In this document: positions 50,405 through 64,000 of the stretch, in pieces | Numbering within the stretch: the stretch's first letter is position 1 | Layout: each line of letters opens with the position of its first letter | Assembly: GCA_014529385.2 (NCBI GenBank) | Contig: CM043949.1 | Span: 109,303,977 to 109,367,976 of the forward strand | Length of the DNA: 64,000 bases | From: Adiantum capillus-veneris | Lineage: Eukaryota; Streptophyta; Polypodiopsida; Polypodiales; Pteridaceae | Direction of reading: 5' to 3' | Translations under genes and position numbers: made by a program | Notes under the pieces: model-generated | Told to the model about the DNA's origin: nothing | The model's input: the letters and a program-made list of their open reading frames with translations, nothing else | Databases searched by the model: none

Positions 50405-50681
50405 TGTTGAAGATGATGAAACAGGAAACAAAAGGAAGACAACAACTCAGAGTAGGAAGAAGATGGAGAAGGAGAAGACACAGAGCTTGCGTACGAGATC
50501 TCTGTAGTCTGTCTCTCTGTATTAGAATAATAGAGTGTACAAACTCAGAGCTACAAAGCTTATATGAAACCCTAAGAGATAAGGTGTCCTTTCACACCGG
50601 ATGTCCAGGGGGAAAAACCCAGTGGGAGAAAAGTGCCCCTGGTGAAGCGTGTATACACACTAACACTACTACATGTCTACA
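50405..50681 (-). repeat. C4 5' LTR
   Basis: 277-bp LTR, TGTTGAAG...GTCTACA on the plus strand. Confidence 0.88.
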
Positions 50682-51565
50682 AAATCTGGCAAAGCATCAA
50701 GAACAGTCTGCACAAGGGAACTGTCTGAAATGACTTCACCTACAGAAATAAGTTGCTCATTGATATCCTTGACACCAGTAAGGAAAGTGTCCATATCATC
50801 TTCCTCATGCATAATCTTCGACTCCAACTCTTTATGTAGCAATGCAATTTTTGTCTCACTGTGGCTTGCATAAAGACCAACTAGAATATTCCAAGCCTGA
50901 TTTTCAAATTTCGCTAAACGAATGTGAGGAGTAATGGTGTGCTTCACAGACAACACAATCAATGCATGATCTTGCGCATCTTTTACATCCCAACGAGCTT
51001 GTTCTATTATAGGCAAAACAAATCTAACAACAGTAATCCTTGCAGCAAGACCTGCAACATCCTCAACATTGCCTACATCCTCAAAACTAGGACATACATC
51101 AATGCCCTGCACAACATTCTAGACGCTCTTTGACACAAGAACATGTTGCATCATGTAAACCCACATAGGGTAATTGTCCCCATCTGATCTGTCCTCAGTA
51201 GCAAACATCTTGAAAACATCTGTGTTGTTGTCAGCCATGGTAAATGCTGCACCTGATGTGAAAAATTCCCAAAAAGAGGAGAAACAAAACGGGAACAACA
51301 CGTGCTATATAGCACAAACCGTAGAAGACTATAAGGGACCTGTTATGCAAAAAACGGCACCGACAAAAATTCTACACAAAATGATGAAATAGAATGTGCA
51401 GTACTGCTTGTAGTGGAAACGGAGGGCAAAATGAGCCCGAATAAAAAATGTGAGCCCGAAAATTTTTGTCAACCTGCGAACGCTCGCCAAAGCTCATAGA
51501 AATCGGAGAAAGTGAGCAGCCGTATGCTGGAGCTGCTAGTGACTAAGCCCGAGAGGACGCAACCT

Positions 51566-51577
51566 GCTTTGATGCCA
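51566..51577 (-). other. C3 primer-binding site
   Basis: TGGCATCAAAGC on the minus strand, two changes from the initiator-Met complement, two bases from the LTR. Confidence 0.7.
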
Positions 51578-51579
51578 AT

Positions 51580-51807
51580 TGTTGGAATTAGGGTTGCAGG
51601 GAAACACACACAGCTTAGAGAAGACGAAGGAAGCTCAAGGCATGCAACATAGAGTGTATTACTTAGTGTGCAATGGAAAGATAGATAGCCCTAGAATGAA
51701 TGGGTTATATATAATGCACGGGGGAAAAAACCTTCTAAAGAAGGAAAAAATGCCCCAGTGGTCCTAAGTGTGTTCATACACATCACTACCACATGTATAT
51801 GGCAACA
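51580..51807 (-). repeat. C3 5' LTR
   Basis: 228-bp LTR, TGTTGGAATTAGGG...TGGCAACA, followed by the ACTTT duplicate. Confidence 0.88.
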
Positions 51808-52246
51808 ACTTTCTCTTTTTTCTCAATCTCTTTGAAGAAATACAAATTTGCACAAATTTTTAGAAAATATTAATATTGGTATGGAAAAAGGCCCTTGAAA
51901 AGATAAGCCAAATATATCTTTAAAAATCAACATTTTTATCAATTGCAAAATTCCTACTAAAATTATATTTTTCTGCTATGTGCATTTAGATTAGTATTGG
52001 GTATGTGACCCACGCATTGTTGTGGTAAAAGAAACATTGCCTCTATTTTCATAGGGCTATCTTCTCTTCTAAGTGGAACACTATCAATACTCTCTTCTTA
52101 TATGTATATTCTATTGCATTTTCAAAGTGATGCATGACACAACTTCCTTGATAGATTCTAAAAACATGAATATATGTAAAGCATTCTTTGATACCAAGCT
52201 TGGGAGATTCTAGTAGACATTATCTTCTATAAGATGCTCCACTTTT

Positions 52247-52287
<41 letters not shown>

Positions 52288-53499
52288 CCTTTTGATCTAT
52301 CTTGGTTTAGCAATGATACCAAGCTTGATTATATAAACCAAATAAGTAATTAGCATGGTGTGAAAAAAAAGAGAAGTCAATGCAATCATAAAACTTTGTT
52401 TGAAAATGGAGGGCCCTAAAAGTGGATTTAACAATGGAAACCCAATTGGATTCAATGTTATTAATCCACTCTCTTACTTGCTTCTATCCTTGCATATTTC
52501 TTGGTGTAGTATATATCATAACAACCTACATTGTAGGAAGGATGTCTTTCTCTTGGTCTACCTAGGGTTGGCAGAAGTGCTACCAAGTCCAACAATAAAA
52601 ATTGGGTAAGTGAGAAAGTTTTTAAAGATGAAGTACCATAACTACTACACTTTGTTATCATAAAACTTTTCATGTCTAAAAGTAAAGTTGTGAAAATATC
52701 AGGGCTCATAGTTTCCAATGTACTAGGTGAGGTTCTAGTTTCAAAGACATGGGTGGGCTTAATATAAAAAATGTACTTGACCCTTCCATCTATGTTGCTC
52801 TCTAGATGCCTCGTTTGCATCTCTTTCTATGTTCCATATACAAGCATGGTAATAATGTACATCATCACCTAATCACAACAATGCATAAGAAACTTAGTAT
52901 GATAAGGTGCAAACCACTTCTTCATGTACACTTTCATGCCATTTTCACCTTGAAATGTGATTTGAAATGAAAGAAAAATAAATTTTCTCAATTGTTTATT
53001 TTTGCAAGAGTTTTGGCCATTATGCTAAACTGAAGGACATGGTGCAAAATTGAGGCTATGACAAAAAATCATGCATGTCATTGATATCTCTCTTCAAATT
53101 ACAAAAGCATGTTCCTCTTTTAGAGAGAAGATTGTATTCAACCATTTACATGCCTGAGCCTATTCCCTTTTGCGCAATCTATACCGACCATTTCGCTTAG
53201 CTCCTACTCCCTTAAATGTGAGACCAAACACTGAGGCAGTGTAGGCTAGTCTCTTTCTGCATGCACATTATGTCCCTTGAAAATTTAAGAGTATGAGCAT
53301 GAAACCCTACTTGAGTGCTCAACTTTTGATCACATCAACCTAGCTTTTCTTATATTTTATATGGGACCATAGATTACATTTCTCTCTCTCTCCCAAAAAC
53401 CTTATGGATTCAATTTGTTAGTTGCCCCCATTATATCCATAGTCCTTAAGCATGCTACATGTCTTTGCTCCTATAGGTCAATCTAACCTCTAAGAACGA

Positions 53500-53536
<37 letters not shown>

Positions 53537-53769
53537 GAGGTCATTGTGATTGTTTTTACATTATCAAAAATCCCACCCCCCCCTCTCTCTCTCCTTGAGA
53601 AAGTATGCAAGCATGTAAACAATTATGTTCCAGAATCAAGACTCATTGGCTACATTTTTTAGGTCTCTTGTGTACTTTTTCTTCTTCTTCTCTTCTCTTC
53701 TCTCTCTCTCTCTCTTAACTCATTAGATAGTATTTGTCAGTCAATTATTTATTTTGGTGATGTTAAATG

Positions 53770-53819
<50 letters not shown>

Positions 53820-53888
53820 TCTCTCCCCCTTTCACAACTGACTAGATACTATTTTTCATTAGATTATCTATTTTGGTGACGTTAAAGG

Positions 53889-53921
<33 letters not shown>

Positions 53922-54190
53922 TAGGCTATGCAACATGATGACTACTTGCCAACAATGTTTGGAAATGGTTTGCCTAAGCTTAGCAATTGAGAGTTTAGAT
54001 TAGCCGGTATCAAACCGAGTTAACATGAAGGAAAGTGAGTAAAAATAGTCAAAAAATGCTCTAAAAGTAAAAAATTTATTAGTTCTTTTGGTGTGCATCT
54101 TAATGCAAAAAAATTGTGCATTGCAGGTATATCAAAATGTAAAGGTTGTTTCAACTAAAAAAGACAGATGCAAGAAGGGTCTTGAGGGCT

Positions 54191-54258
<68 letters not shown>

Positions 54259-54473
54259 GGTTGCCACCTTTTGTTGATACGCTAGCCTGTGAGCATTCTC
54301 TCTCAACGGCACTATGTAGGGGAAGGAGAGGGTTATGTATTGACAAATGAAGAGTCTAGGAACTTTTAATTTCAATTAAAAAGTTATATAAAGAATCCCA
54401 AATTATTTAAAAGATTTGAAGACAATGAAAAAATTGGAATGATACAAAGATGACACGAATAAGTTGAGATCTT

Positions 54474-54474
<1 letters not shown>

Positions 54475-54554
<80 letters not shown>

Positions 54555-54577
54555 GTGTGTGTGTACACACACACACA
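54475..54577. repeat. Compound palindromic microsatellite (CT)n(AT)n(AG)n(GT)n(AC)n
   Basis: Consecutive CT, AT and AG blocks form one long self-complementary hairpin centred near 54511. The adjoining GT and AC blocks form a second, centred near 54564. Confidence 0.9.
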
Positions 54578-54604
54578 TATATTCTTGAGACCTTTTGCTA
54601 TTAT

Positions 54605-54801
54605 TCTAGTCTCTCTCTCTCTCTCCCCCACCCAAGGTATTAAATTATTGAAGACTTTTTGCATAGGACTTTAATGTCTCTTTAAATTGTTTTTACACCC
54701 TTAAACATTTTGCCCTTTCCTTCTCTTTCCCCCCTTCTCTTTGTCTCATCAGTCATTTGACACTAAAAATTTCTCCTCTCTCTCTCTCTCTCTCTCTCTC
54801 T
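54605..54801. repeat. Dispersed CT-bounded repeat module
   Basis: Homologous to about 24890-25105 in the same orientation, sharing words such as TTAAACATTTTGC/TTAACATTTTGC and CCCCCCTTCTC, and like it bounded on both sides by (CT)n. Confidence 0.65.
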
Positions 54802-55582
54802 TTGATTTTTGATAGGCAATTTCTATACTATATATAATGGAGCTTAAAAGTTTCAAGGAAGGAGAGGGCATCCATTCAAGGAAGGAGAGGGCATCCATCT
54901 GGAAGTGATTGGTTGATTTTAAGTTTAATTTGAAATGCAAAAGTGAAAGGTAAGTAGTAAGATTGCAACTAAAAAAGATTTTTGAGTTTTCACAGGTAAA
55001 GTAAAAAAACAGTGTACTTTATCAATACATATTTATTATTTATATTTTATACTATATCTATACTACTTCTTAAAAACAAGTAAAAGGGTCACAGTGGCTT
55101 TCTAAAAAAATAAGAAAGTGATAAAGTCATTAGGTTGAGTTTAATTGGAATCGGTGTTCATAAAAGGATTGCCTCAACTTAGTCTTGAGCCGGTTGAAAA
55201 TCAAAACTAGCCGGTTGCAAACCATGGTGAAGGAAAGTAAAATGATGGAATATCTGAGAAAATAGTTCAAAAATCTTTCAAATTTTGTGTTAGTATTTTC
55301 AGTTCGCTTCTTTGTGATGAGGAGAAAATTTGGCCAACGGTTGCTTAATTAAAGAAACTTTCTCGAATATTGATTAGAATTAATTTATAGAATGCAAGAA
55401 AAGTCAAGCCGTGAGAGACTGTGAAATGAAATGTGAAATAAAAAGAACTCATCAATGTGTGTGTGTGTGTGTATAGAAATTACTAGAATTATGTAAGATG
55501 GAGCTTCACTTTAACATCTAAAACAATAGAATGCAAGAAAAGTCAAGCATGTCAAGATGTGAAATAAAGGGTGAAATAAAAG

Positions 55583-57622
55583 TGTAATCGAAATGGCCTA
55601 TTAACTTTGAGAGTAGCGGAAAGGAAATTAGAGAAAGTAATTTTGTGAAATTACTTTGTGAGAATAGAGGGTGAACTTAATTGATGGTAGCAGCATTAAC
55701 ATAGCATTTAGTTAACTTGGCATGAACGATACTTTTGCAAGAGAGAGAGTTTAGAGAACATGACAACATTTGAGGAATGGATTTATGTGGAGCTGGTCCC
55801 CCATCCAATAGGCATTTGTATTATAGTTCCTCCCATCAAGAGGCGCTTGGTACAATACAATCTTTGTGTTCCTTGTGACCTAGGTGATGCAATGAAGATG
55901 GAAAGCTTCATGCATCACGAGCATAGCATAAACTTTTGTTGAAAGCATTAACTATCCCAAGCCTCAGCCCCAAGGCCTCAAACACCTTCGAAGGTAAGCT
56001 AGCGGGGAATGAGGGTAGGGAAGAGGAAGAAGAAACATTTCATAGGAGAAAGAATTAGTTTATCACTTATCATCATTCTTCTTGCTAGCATATATAATAG
56101 CATAGTAATGAAGATGGACAAGATGACAAGCTTAAGCATTGAAGCATGGCTCTTAATTGGATTTGCATTCCATAGCCAAGAGTGTTGGTGTAGGCCCTCT
56201 ACTTCCCTACTAGATTGAAGAAGAAGATGGAGTTCTTGCACTTGGGACCCCCCTTGTAGCTCATGCTTGAAGCTCATTAGACCCCTACCAGACTGACCAA
56301 TCACATGTAGGATACATTACAAGCAACAAGGGTAGTCTTGGGACAAGTGTCCCCCTTTCCCCTTGGAGAGAAAGGACTTGACAAATGAAACAAAAAACAT
56401 TCAATCCACTAAATTATCATTGGACCCCTTGGAAGACCAACCAATAAGCTTTAGGCACACCATGAGAGCAACATGAGGAGGAGCTTGACAAGTGTCCCTT
56501 TTGCTTTCTTTGTACCAAGCTTGCCTTGTGTGAGGGTGTGTGTGTTATCTCTCATCCCCTTAGCTTTATGGCTCGCCCCCTCTGTTATAGGGATGGGATT
56601 TGACTTTTTGGCCACCTTACCCCCAAGCACCTTAGTCAACAAGAATGACAAAGCAACTCAAGCCTGCGTAGTGTTCCCACAAGCACCTCAAGATCCCTAG
56701 TCGACAAGAATGACAAACACCTCAAGCATCTCAGTCATCAAGCACGACAAGCACCTCAAGCACCTTAGTCATCAAGCACAAAAATCACCTCAAGCTTGGG
56801 CCATGTTCCCACCTCAAGCTTAGCCCTAGCTTACCTAAGGTCAAAGGATTTTTTAACACTAACCTTGGGAGGTCTTTAATGAAGCTAACCCTAAGGTCTT
56901 TAAACTCCATTAGCTAGCCTTGCTCTTTAATAGACTATCTCTCATTTGGACCCCTTTACCATTGGCCCCACGTTGAGATAGATCTGAAAGCACATGTCTA
57001 TATTCTAACCCTTGTTCTTGTTTATTCTCCCACATTAAACGACCAATTTAATATGAGAAAATCATTTGGGTTGGTTAGATATTAAATTTTATTACATTAC
57101 CTCTCTCTTGAAATCATAGTTGTGCTCGACTATGAGGTAAAAGAGATAAAACCTTAGTCATTAGTCAATCTTGCTTAGCGGGTAGAGGATCCCTTTTTAC
57201 TTTACGACATCTTTCCAAGATGGATGACTAATCCATTTGATGCTTGGGAGACATATCTACTGCAAGCATGTCTTCTCTTTAGTTCATTTCATTCTCCCAA
57301 AGTAGAGTGACAAATTATACTTGGTGTTTGAGAGACGTCATCATCACAAACATGATTCTAAGCATGCATACTACTTATATTTGTGCACAATAAAAAGAGA
57401 ACTAGTCTTATAAGACAAAAACATTGATCATTTAAAAGAAACATGTACATTTGTTTACCCTAATGTAGCATTGTAAGCATTGACAAGGTTCATACTATCC
57501 TTGAGTTGTATTCCTTGCATCCATCTAGCATCTTCAAAAGGATAATTTTTGAACCTAATAAGATACCATCGGATAATATTATCATGTCATAGTACCTTGT
57601 CTTCATGCCGAAGGATAGCTTA
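55583..57622 (-). mobile_element. Gypsy 3' fragment G4 (LTR plus end of pol)
   Basis: LTR 55583-57096 (1514 bp), related to the G1 LTR, followed by the polypurine tract, the conserved hairpin (57115-57134), the 3' untranslated region and the last few dozen codons of the chromodomain-like region (about 57480-57620). Homology to G1 stops sharply near 57622 and unrelated DNA follows. Degenerate; no second LTR in the window. Confidence 0.85.
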
Positions 57623-59358
<1,736 letters not shown>

Positions 59359-59608
59359 GTGCAAGTTGAACAACTTTGTTTCTCGGGCTATATTGGCAAC
59401 TGAGATTAGTTTCCCTAAGTACTAACCGGAAAAATAAAGGTGCAACTAGAAAAAATTTGTTTCTTAGGCTATATTGGCAAATGAGCCTAGTTTACATACG
59501 CTCTAACTGGAAAAATAAATGAGCTATATTAACAACTTTGTTTCTTGGGCTATACTGGCAAATGAGCTTAGTTTACATAAGCTCCAACTGGAAAAATAAA
59601 TGAGCTAT
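59359..59608. repeat. 81-bp tandem repeat, three units plus a partial fourth
   Basis: Units 59359-59439, 59440-59520 and 59521-59601, each exactly 81 bp and ending GGAAAAATAAA plus one base, with a GGCTATAnTGGCAA core. A fourth unit starts at 59602 and is cut off by the LTR of G5. Confidence 0.9.
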
Positions 59609-60611
59609 TGTAGCTTTTTAATGGGGTAGTAACTTATGTGTAGCGGAAATTAACATAGACATAGTGAGCATTTCATTAAGAATAGATTCCTAATGAGCAT
59701 AGCAAGAGTGCTTGGTTGGAGAGAGAGAGAGAGAGAGAGAGCAACAAAAGCATAACACTTCGCTAGAATTAGGCATGAACTATACTTCAAAAAGAGAGAG
59801 AAATTAAGCTATTGACACCCGTTGAGGACCGGATGTACATGGAGCCGGTCCCCCCTCCACAAGGCTTTGTATTATAGGTTTCCCCCATCAAGGGAGACAT
59901 TTTACAATACAATACTTTGTGTTCCTTCAATAACTTTCTGATGCAATGGATATGGAAGCTTCAAGCACCAAGCTTACACTTGCAAACACAACATCAATTC
60001 CCTTACGGTCTCCAAGACCTCACACACCTTTGAAGATGGTGAGAGCTAGCGCGGTATGAGAGTAGATCTAGAGGAAGAAGGAGTATTCTTACAAGAAATA
60101 AGTATGTCTCCTCACATAATCACTGATAAAAACTTAGCATAGCTTAGTAATTAGCATGGTAGAGGAGATGAGTATGCATTGGAGCTTGGCTCTTGGTTGG
60201 ATTTGCATCACAAAGCCAAGAGTTGTTGGTGTAGGCCTCCCTTCTCACAAGCTTGGAGTAGATGATGAGCTTTCCATTAAAGCTTGAGAAGGAGATAGTC
60301 TTCTTTACTTTACACATGAGATTGTGTGAGTGTGTGTGTGATAATGCCTTGCAAAAATCAGCCCCCCCCTCTCTCTTTTGGTCGACCCCTCTTGCTATTT
60401 ACTCAAGCTGGCATACTCTTGGCCCTTGAAAAGCTTAGCCTATCACTTGAGATGCCAAGTCAACAGCCTTGTGACAAGTGTCCACCCCTTTAACCTTTTG
60501 TAAAAGCTTAGAAAATTAATTTAATTGTCTAAATTCTTATTGGACCTTTTGGCCAATAGGAATTCGTATTGACCTGATATGTGTCCTATTTGCTTTTAGG
60601 TGTAAAGGTAA

Positions 60612-60660
<49 letters not shown>

Positions 60661-61038
60661 CTGTCTCATCCCAACTTGCCCACTCTGTTGTCTTCTTGCT
60701 AGAGTACTTTGTTGACTTTACAAGTTAGCACTTTAGTCACTAGGAATGGTTCCCATGGCCTAGGACCTGTAGACTAAAAAGTTGGAACTTTACCCTATGG
60801 AAGTCTTAACGGAGTTGAACCCAAAGGTCTTTTTAAACTCCATTGATGCACTTTGCTCTTTAGCAAACCATACCCATATGGATCCCTATTTTCCTTCCTT
60901 TGGATCCCCTGTTGAGACCGGCCTAGCAACCTCTCCAATATCTAGCCTTTGCTCCCCCTGGTATCTCCCCATATTATAAAATGATCAGTTTAACATGAGA
61001 AAATCATTTAGGAGAATTAGATATTAGTTATTATGCCA
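59609..61038 (-). repeat. G5 3' LTR
   Basis: Related to the G2 LTRs but diverged. It carries the GGACCGG/CCGGTCC hairpin (59826-59851), a (GA)n at about 59718-59741 and a (GT)n at about 60615-60659. Confidence 0.88.
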
Positions 61039-61439
61039 TTACCTCTCTCTTGAAATCATAGTCATCCTCGACTATGAGGTAGAGATGATAAAGCCTAGTC
61101 ATTAGTCTGTTTGCTAGCGGGTAGAGGACCCCTATTTTACCCTACGACATCATCCCAGAATGGTTGACTAGTCCATTCGGTGCTTGAGAGCGTTAGCTGC
61201 CGCAAGCATGTGTGCACCTTAGTCCATATCAATGTTTTATAGTAGAGTGACAAGCTCTAGTTGGTGTTCAGGAGACATCATCTCTCCACAAACATGATCC
61301 TAAGCATGCATATTCATTAACACGTGCGCACTCTAAAGAAACAGAGAGTGTTATAAGACAAAAACTTTGTTCATTTTAAATTTTTTTACATTTGCTTACT
61401 CTAGGGAAGCATTGTAAGCATTGAGAAGGTTTAGATTAT

Positions 61440-64000
61440 CCTTTAATTGTATGCCTTGCATCCATCTAGCATCTTCAAAAGGATAGTTCTTAAACTTAAT
61501 AAGACACCGTCGGATAATCTTACCGCCTCTCAATACCTTGTCTTCATGTCGAAGAATGGACTCGGGCTGCATCACCTCTTCTTGGTCCTCGATCTTCGGT
61601 GGGTCTTCAATAGTTGGTTCTTGAGGTGGCTCTCCTTTCTAAGGCTCTAGTAGGCTCACATGGAAAGCATTGTGTATGAGCCAATGGTTGGGCAACTTGA
61701 ATTGATAGGCCATCTCATTGATTGGTCTAAGAATTTGGAAGGGACCATAGTACCTTTTTGCTAACTTAGCATAGTGCTTTTGGTGTCCCATAGGATTCTT
61801 GCAGGTCGTGTGCCTTAATCGAGCCTTGGGAAATTTAAGCAAGACCCAATCATTTTCTTTAAAGGCTTGGGCTCTTCTGTGCTTATCAGCAGCAACATCC
61901 TTTTGCCTTTGCTTTGAGATAGAGATAGCATCCTTAGTATTTTAGAAAGATTGTTGTAGGTCTCGGCTATACTCATCTGCAACGAAGATCTTCTCGTGTA
62001 TCTTAAGTAGCAAGGGACTTTTTGATCTTTCCTCTATCACCTCAATAGGTGCTTTTCCTATAGAAGTATGTATAGTGTTATTGTAAGCATACTCCACTAA
62101 GGGTAAGTACTTCTCCCATTGGGACCTTTGATCCACTTTCGTTACATAGGCTTTTAGTAGATCAAGGATTGTCAGGTTAGCTATTTCACTTTGGCCATCC
62201 GTTTCCGGGTGAAAGCCCGAAGAGAAATTTAGCCTTGTCCCTAAATTGTCAAAGAGATCCTTCTAGAAATTACTGGTCATTCTAGGATCTCTATTCGACA
62301 CTATGGACATGGCAAGCCGTGGTACTTGAAGATTTGTGATATAAAGAGGGTTTCCATTTGATGGGCTTTGATAGTCTTTTTGATAGGTATGAAATGTGCT
62401 TGTTTTCTAAACCTATCTAGTATCGTCCATATTCCTGTATTTCCATGGATAGACTTAGACAATCCAAAGATAAAATCCATGGATATGCTCTCCCATGGTG
62501 AATTAGGGATTGGCAAAGGTTGAAGCAATCCAAGTTGCTTCCCTCTATCAAACTTCGTCTTTTGGCATACCACACATTTTGAAACATACTCTTGTATGTT
62601 TGATCTCATGGTAGGCCAATACAAATATGTTTCTATTCATTTTAGGGTAGATATTCCTCTATGCCCCGCATAAGGAGGAGCATGAGATTCATACATTACT
62701 TTCTCACGTAGTGAGTTACTAACGCATAGTCTATTGCCATAGAGTAACCATCTTGTAGAGTAAATGGTTCTTCTTTCTTCCCTAGTGCAAGGGCTGAAAT
62801 CACATCTCTAAAATCGGGATCTATAGCGTACTCATCTATCATAGAAGATATATCATTGTGAGTTGCTATGGAAATCGCATTCACTCTCAGTCGTCTTGAG
62901 AGTGCATTGGCTACTTGATTATGCTTGCCAGCAATTGAGCAATATAAAAATGAAATTGCGAAAGGAAATTTGCCCACCTCATTTGTTTTTTGGAGAGATT
63001 GGTCTGCATCATGAAGTACTTGAGGCTTTGGTGATCTGTCCGTAGAATGAAAGGGGTCCCCAATACATAGTGCTTCCATGTGTCTAAGGCATGTAGAGCT
63101 GTAAGGAGTTCCTTTTCATATATGCCTAGAGCTTGCTCAAGAGGGTTGAGCCTTCAACTTTCATAGGCTATGGCATGCCCTTCTTGGAGCAAAATAGCTC
63201 CAAGGCAATTACAAGCGTCACATTGGACATGAAATGGCTTTGAGAGATCCGGTTGTGTAAGCACCGGTTGAGAGATAATCTTTTCTTTAAGCTTTTCAAA
63301 AGCATTGTTTTAGTTGGTAGACCATGTATACCTAACGTTTTTCTTTGTTAGGTCATGTAATGGTCTCGTGATTTGTGAGAAATTGTCTATGAAGCATCTA
63401 TAGTATGCACACATACCTATAAAGCTTCTTAAGTCATGTAGATTCTTTGGATTAGGCCATCCTTTTATTACCTCTAGCTTTGATGGATCCATTTGGATGC
63501 CATCTTGAGAGATAATGTGACCTAAATACTGAATCTTTTGTAAGAAAAATTCACTTTTCTTTTGATTAATATAAAATTTATTCTCTCGTAAAACTTGAAA
63601 TATTAACTGGAAATGTTGCTTGTGTTCGTCTAATGAATTAGAGTAGATGATTATATCATCAAAGAACCCTCCAGTAAAGGTTTGGTGATGTTTGAATAAC
63701 TTCTCCATCAAGTGGTTAAATGTGGCTGGTGCATTGGTCAAGGCAAAAGGCATGACAATGTCATCATACAGACCAAACGTAGTGTGAAATGTGGTCTTTA
63801 CAACGTCTTGATCAACTATCCTTATTTGATGGTAGCCACTTTTTAGGTCAATCCTACTGAAGTAGGTCAACCCTTGTAGCTTATCAAATAGGTCTTCTAC
63901 CCGTGGAACGGGAAACCTATTTTTGATAGCGATCTTATTTAGTGCTCTATAGTCGACACACATACGATATGTGCCATCTTTCTTTTGCACTAATAACACT
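61440..64000 (-). pseudogene. G5 pol region (broken, 5' part outside)
   Basis: From the right edge, on the minus strand: reverse transcriptase (about 63990-63500, VLFDKLQG-type finger and FFDDIIIYS box), RNase H (about 63200-62900), integrase zinc-binding and core (about 62620-61950), and the integrase C-terminal and chromodomain-like segment (about 61840-61480). Highly similar in order and sequence to G1. Several breaks. Confidence 0.88.

Larger units (their letters stand above)
45637..50681 (-). mobile_element. Ty1/copia element C4, nearly whole, nested in C3
   Basis: A 5.0-kb copia element on the minus strand, from a family distinct from C1-C3. The right (5') LTR is 50405-50681 (277 bp); the left LTR starts at 45637 and matches over about 205 bp. 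The primer site TGGTATCAGAGC is at 50391-50402. Flanking pentamers are GAATC (45632-45636) and AAATC (50682-50686), a one-mismatch duplication. LTR divergence is about 2% by eye, so it is young. The polyprotein is open over nearly its whole length, with about one or two breaks. Confidence 0.92.
42060..51245 (-). pseudogene. C3 gag-pol coding region (broken, split by C4)
   Basis: Minus-strand order: Gag starting MADNNTDVFKMF near 51240 and running to about 50690; after the C4 insertion, the rest of Gag (45600-45340); protease with YFDSGATKHI (about 45115); GAG-pre-integrase (about 44700); integrase (about 44350-43900, DRGGEYMYHEFNAF); reverse transcriptase (about 43300-42600); RNase H (about 42500-42070, KHIEVHYHYVRE). 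Standard copia order. Several breaks. Confidence 0.88.
41755..51807 (-). mobile_element. Ty1/copia element C3, interrupted by C4
   Basis: A copia element of the C1/C2 family on the minus strand. LTRs are 41755-41985 (3') and 51580-51807 (5'); the target duplication ACTTT is intact (41750-41754, 51808-51812). A primer-site-like TGGCATCAAAGC lies at 51566-51577. LTRs differ by roughly a tenth by eye, so it is older than C4, which is inserted in its gag (45637-50681). Gag-pol is broken in several places. Confidence 0.92.
51813..55582. other. Intergenic DNA rich in microsatellites, no gene seen
   Basis: AT-rich DNA with (GA)n at 52252-52282; (CT)n at 53503-53531, 53697-53715 and 53890-53913; (GT)n at 53773-53817; (GT)n(GA)n at 54189-54254; a compound palindromic array at 54475-54577; (CT)n at 54776-54801; and (GT)n at 55457-55472. 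Two about 60-base modules, 53712-53775 and 53838-53890, are diverged copies, each followed by a microsatellite. No open frame with a recognisable domain. Confidence 0.6.
59609..64000 (-). mobile_element. Ty3/gypsy element G5, running off the right edge
   Basis: 3' LTR 59609-61038 (1430 bp; G2-type sequence, TGTAGC...TATGCCA), then polypurine tract, hairpin (61057-61076), 3' untranslated region and pol on the minus strand up to the window edge. The 5' half lies outside. Degenerate; several breaks. Confidence 0.9.

Overview
This window is nuclear DNA of a land plant. The evidence is Ty1/copia and Ty3/gypsy LTR retrotransposons primed by initiator-Met tRNA, one HAESA-type leucine-rich-repeat receptor kinase of subgroup XI with a single intron in its kinase domain, and long (GA)n, (CT)n, (GT)n and (AT)n microsatellites. 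The repeat load points to a large genome. I cannot fix the species from sequence alone; a fern or other large-genome vascular plant would fit.

Layout. 1-11924 is a nest three deep: a Ty3/gypsy element (283-9004, minus) sits in a Ty1/copia element (C1, plus), which sits in an older copy of the same copia family (C2). 11925-16594 is intergenic and holds a candidate 1.3-kb non-autonomous DNA transposon with CACTAGG-type terminal inverted repeats flanked by TTAA (14685-16004). 16595-20566 (minus) is the only convincing host gene, an intact-looking 1034-residue receptor kinase in two exons. 20567-25620 is intergenic, with duplicated blocks, short tandem repeats, microsatellites and weak traces of a decayed gene. 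25626-41689 is an old chromovirus (G3, minus) with 123-bp LTRs and a GCGAG target duplication. Its left LTR was split by a very young gypsy element (G2, 25632-34347, duplication GAAAG) that carries an extra inverted LTR, and its pol holds a solo LTR (36213-37670). 41755-51807 is a copia element (C3, minus, duplication ACTTT) interrupted by a younger, nearly whole copia element (C4, 45637-50681). 51813-55582 and 57623-59608 are microsatellite-rich intergenic DNA around a gypsy 3' fragment (G4, 55583-57622). 59609 to the right edge is a gypsy element (G5, minus) that runs out of the window.

Working picture. The receptor kinase should be a plasma-membrane peptide receptor. Everything else is transposable-element history: by LTR divergence judged by eye, insertion order runs from G3 (about 15%) through C3 (about 10%), G1 (about 5%) and C4 (about 2%) to G2 (well under 1%). 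The most unusual structure is G2, whose internal region ends in an inverted LTR and a strand-switch palindrome; it is either a reverse-transcription by-product that integrated or an assembly artefact. The gypsy elements share two small cis hairpins, one beside the polypurine tract and one inside the LTR, plus repeated paired CCAAT-box modules, none of which the usual annotation explains.
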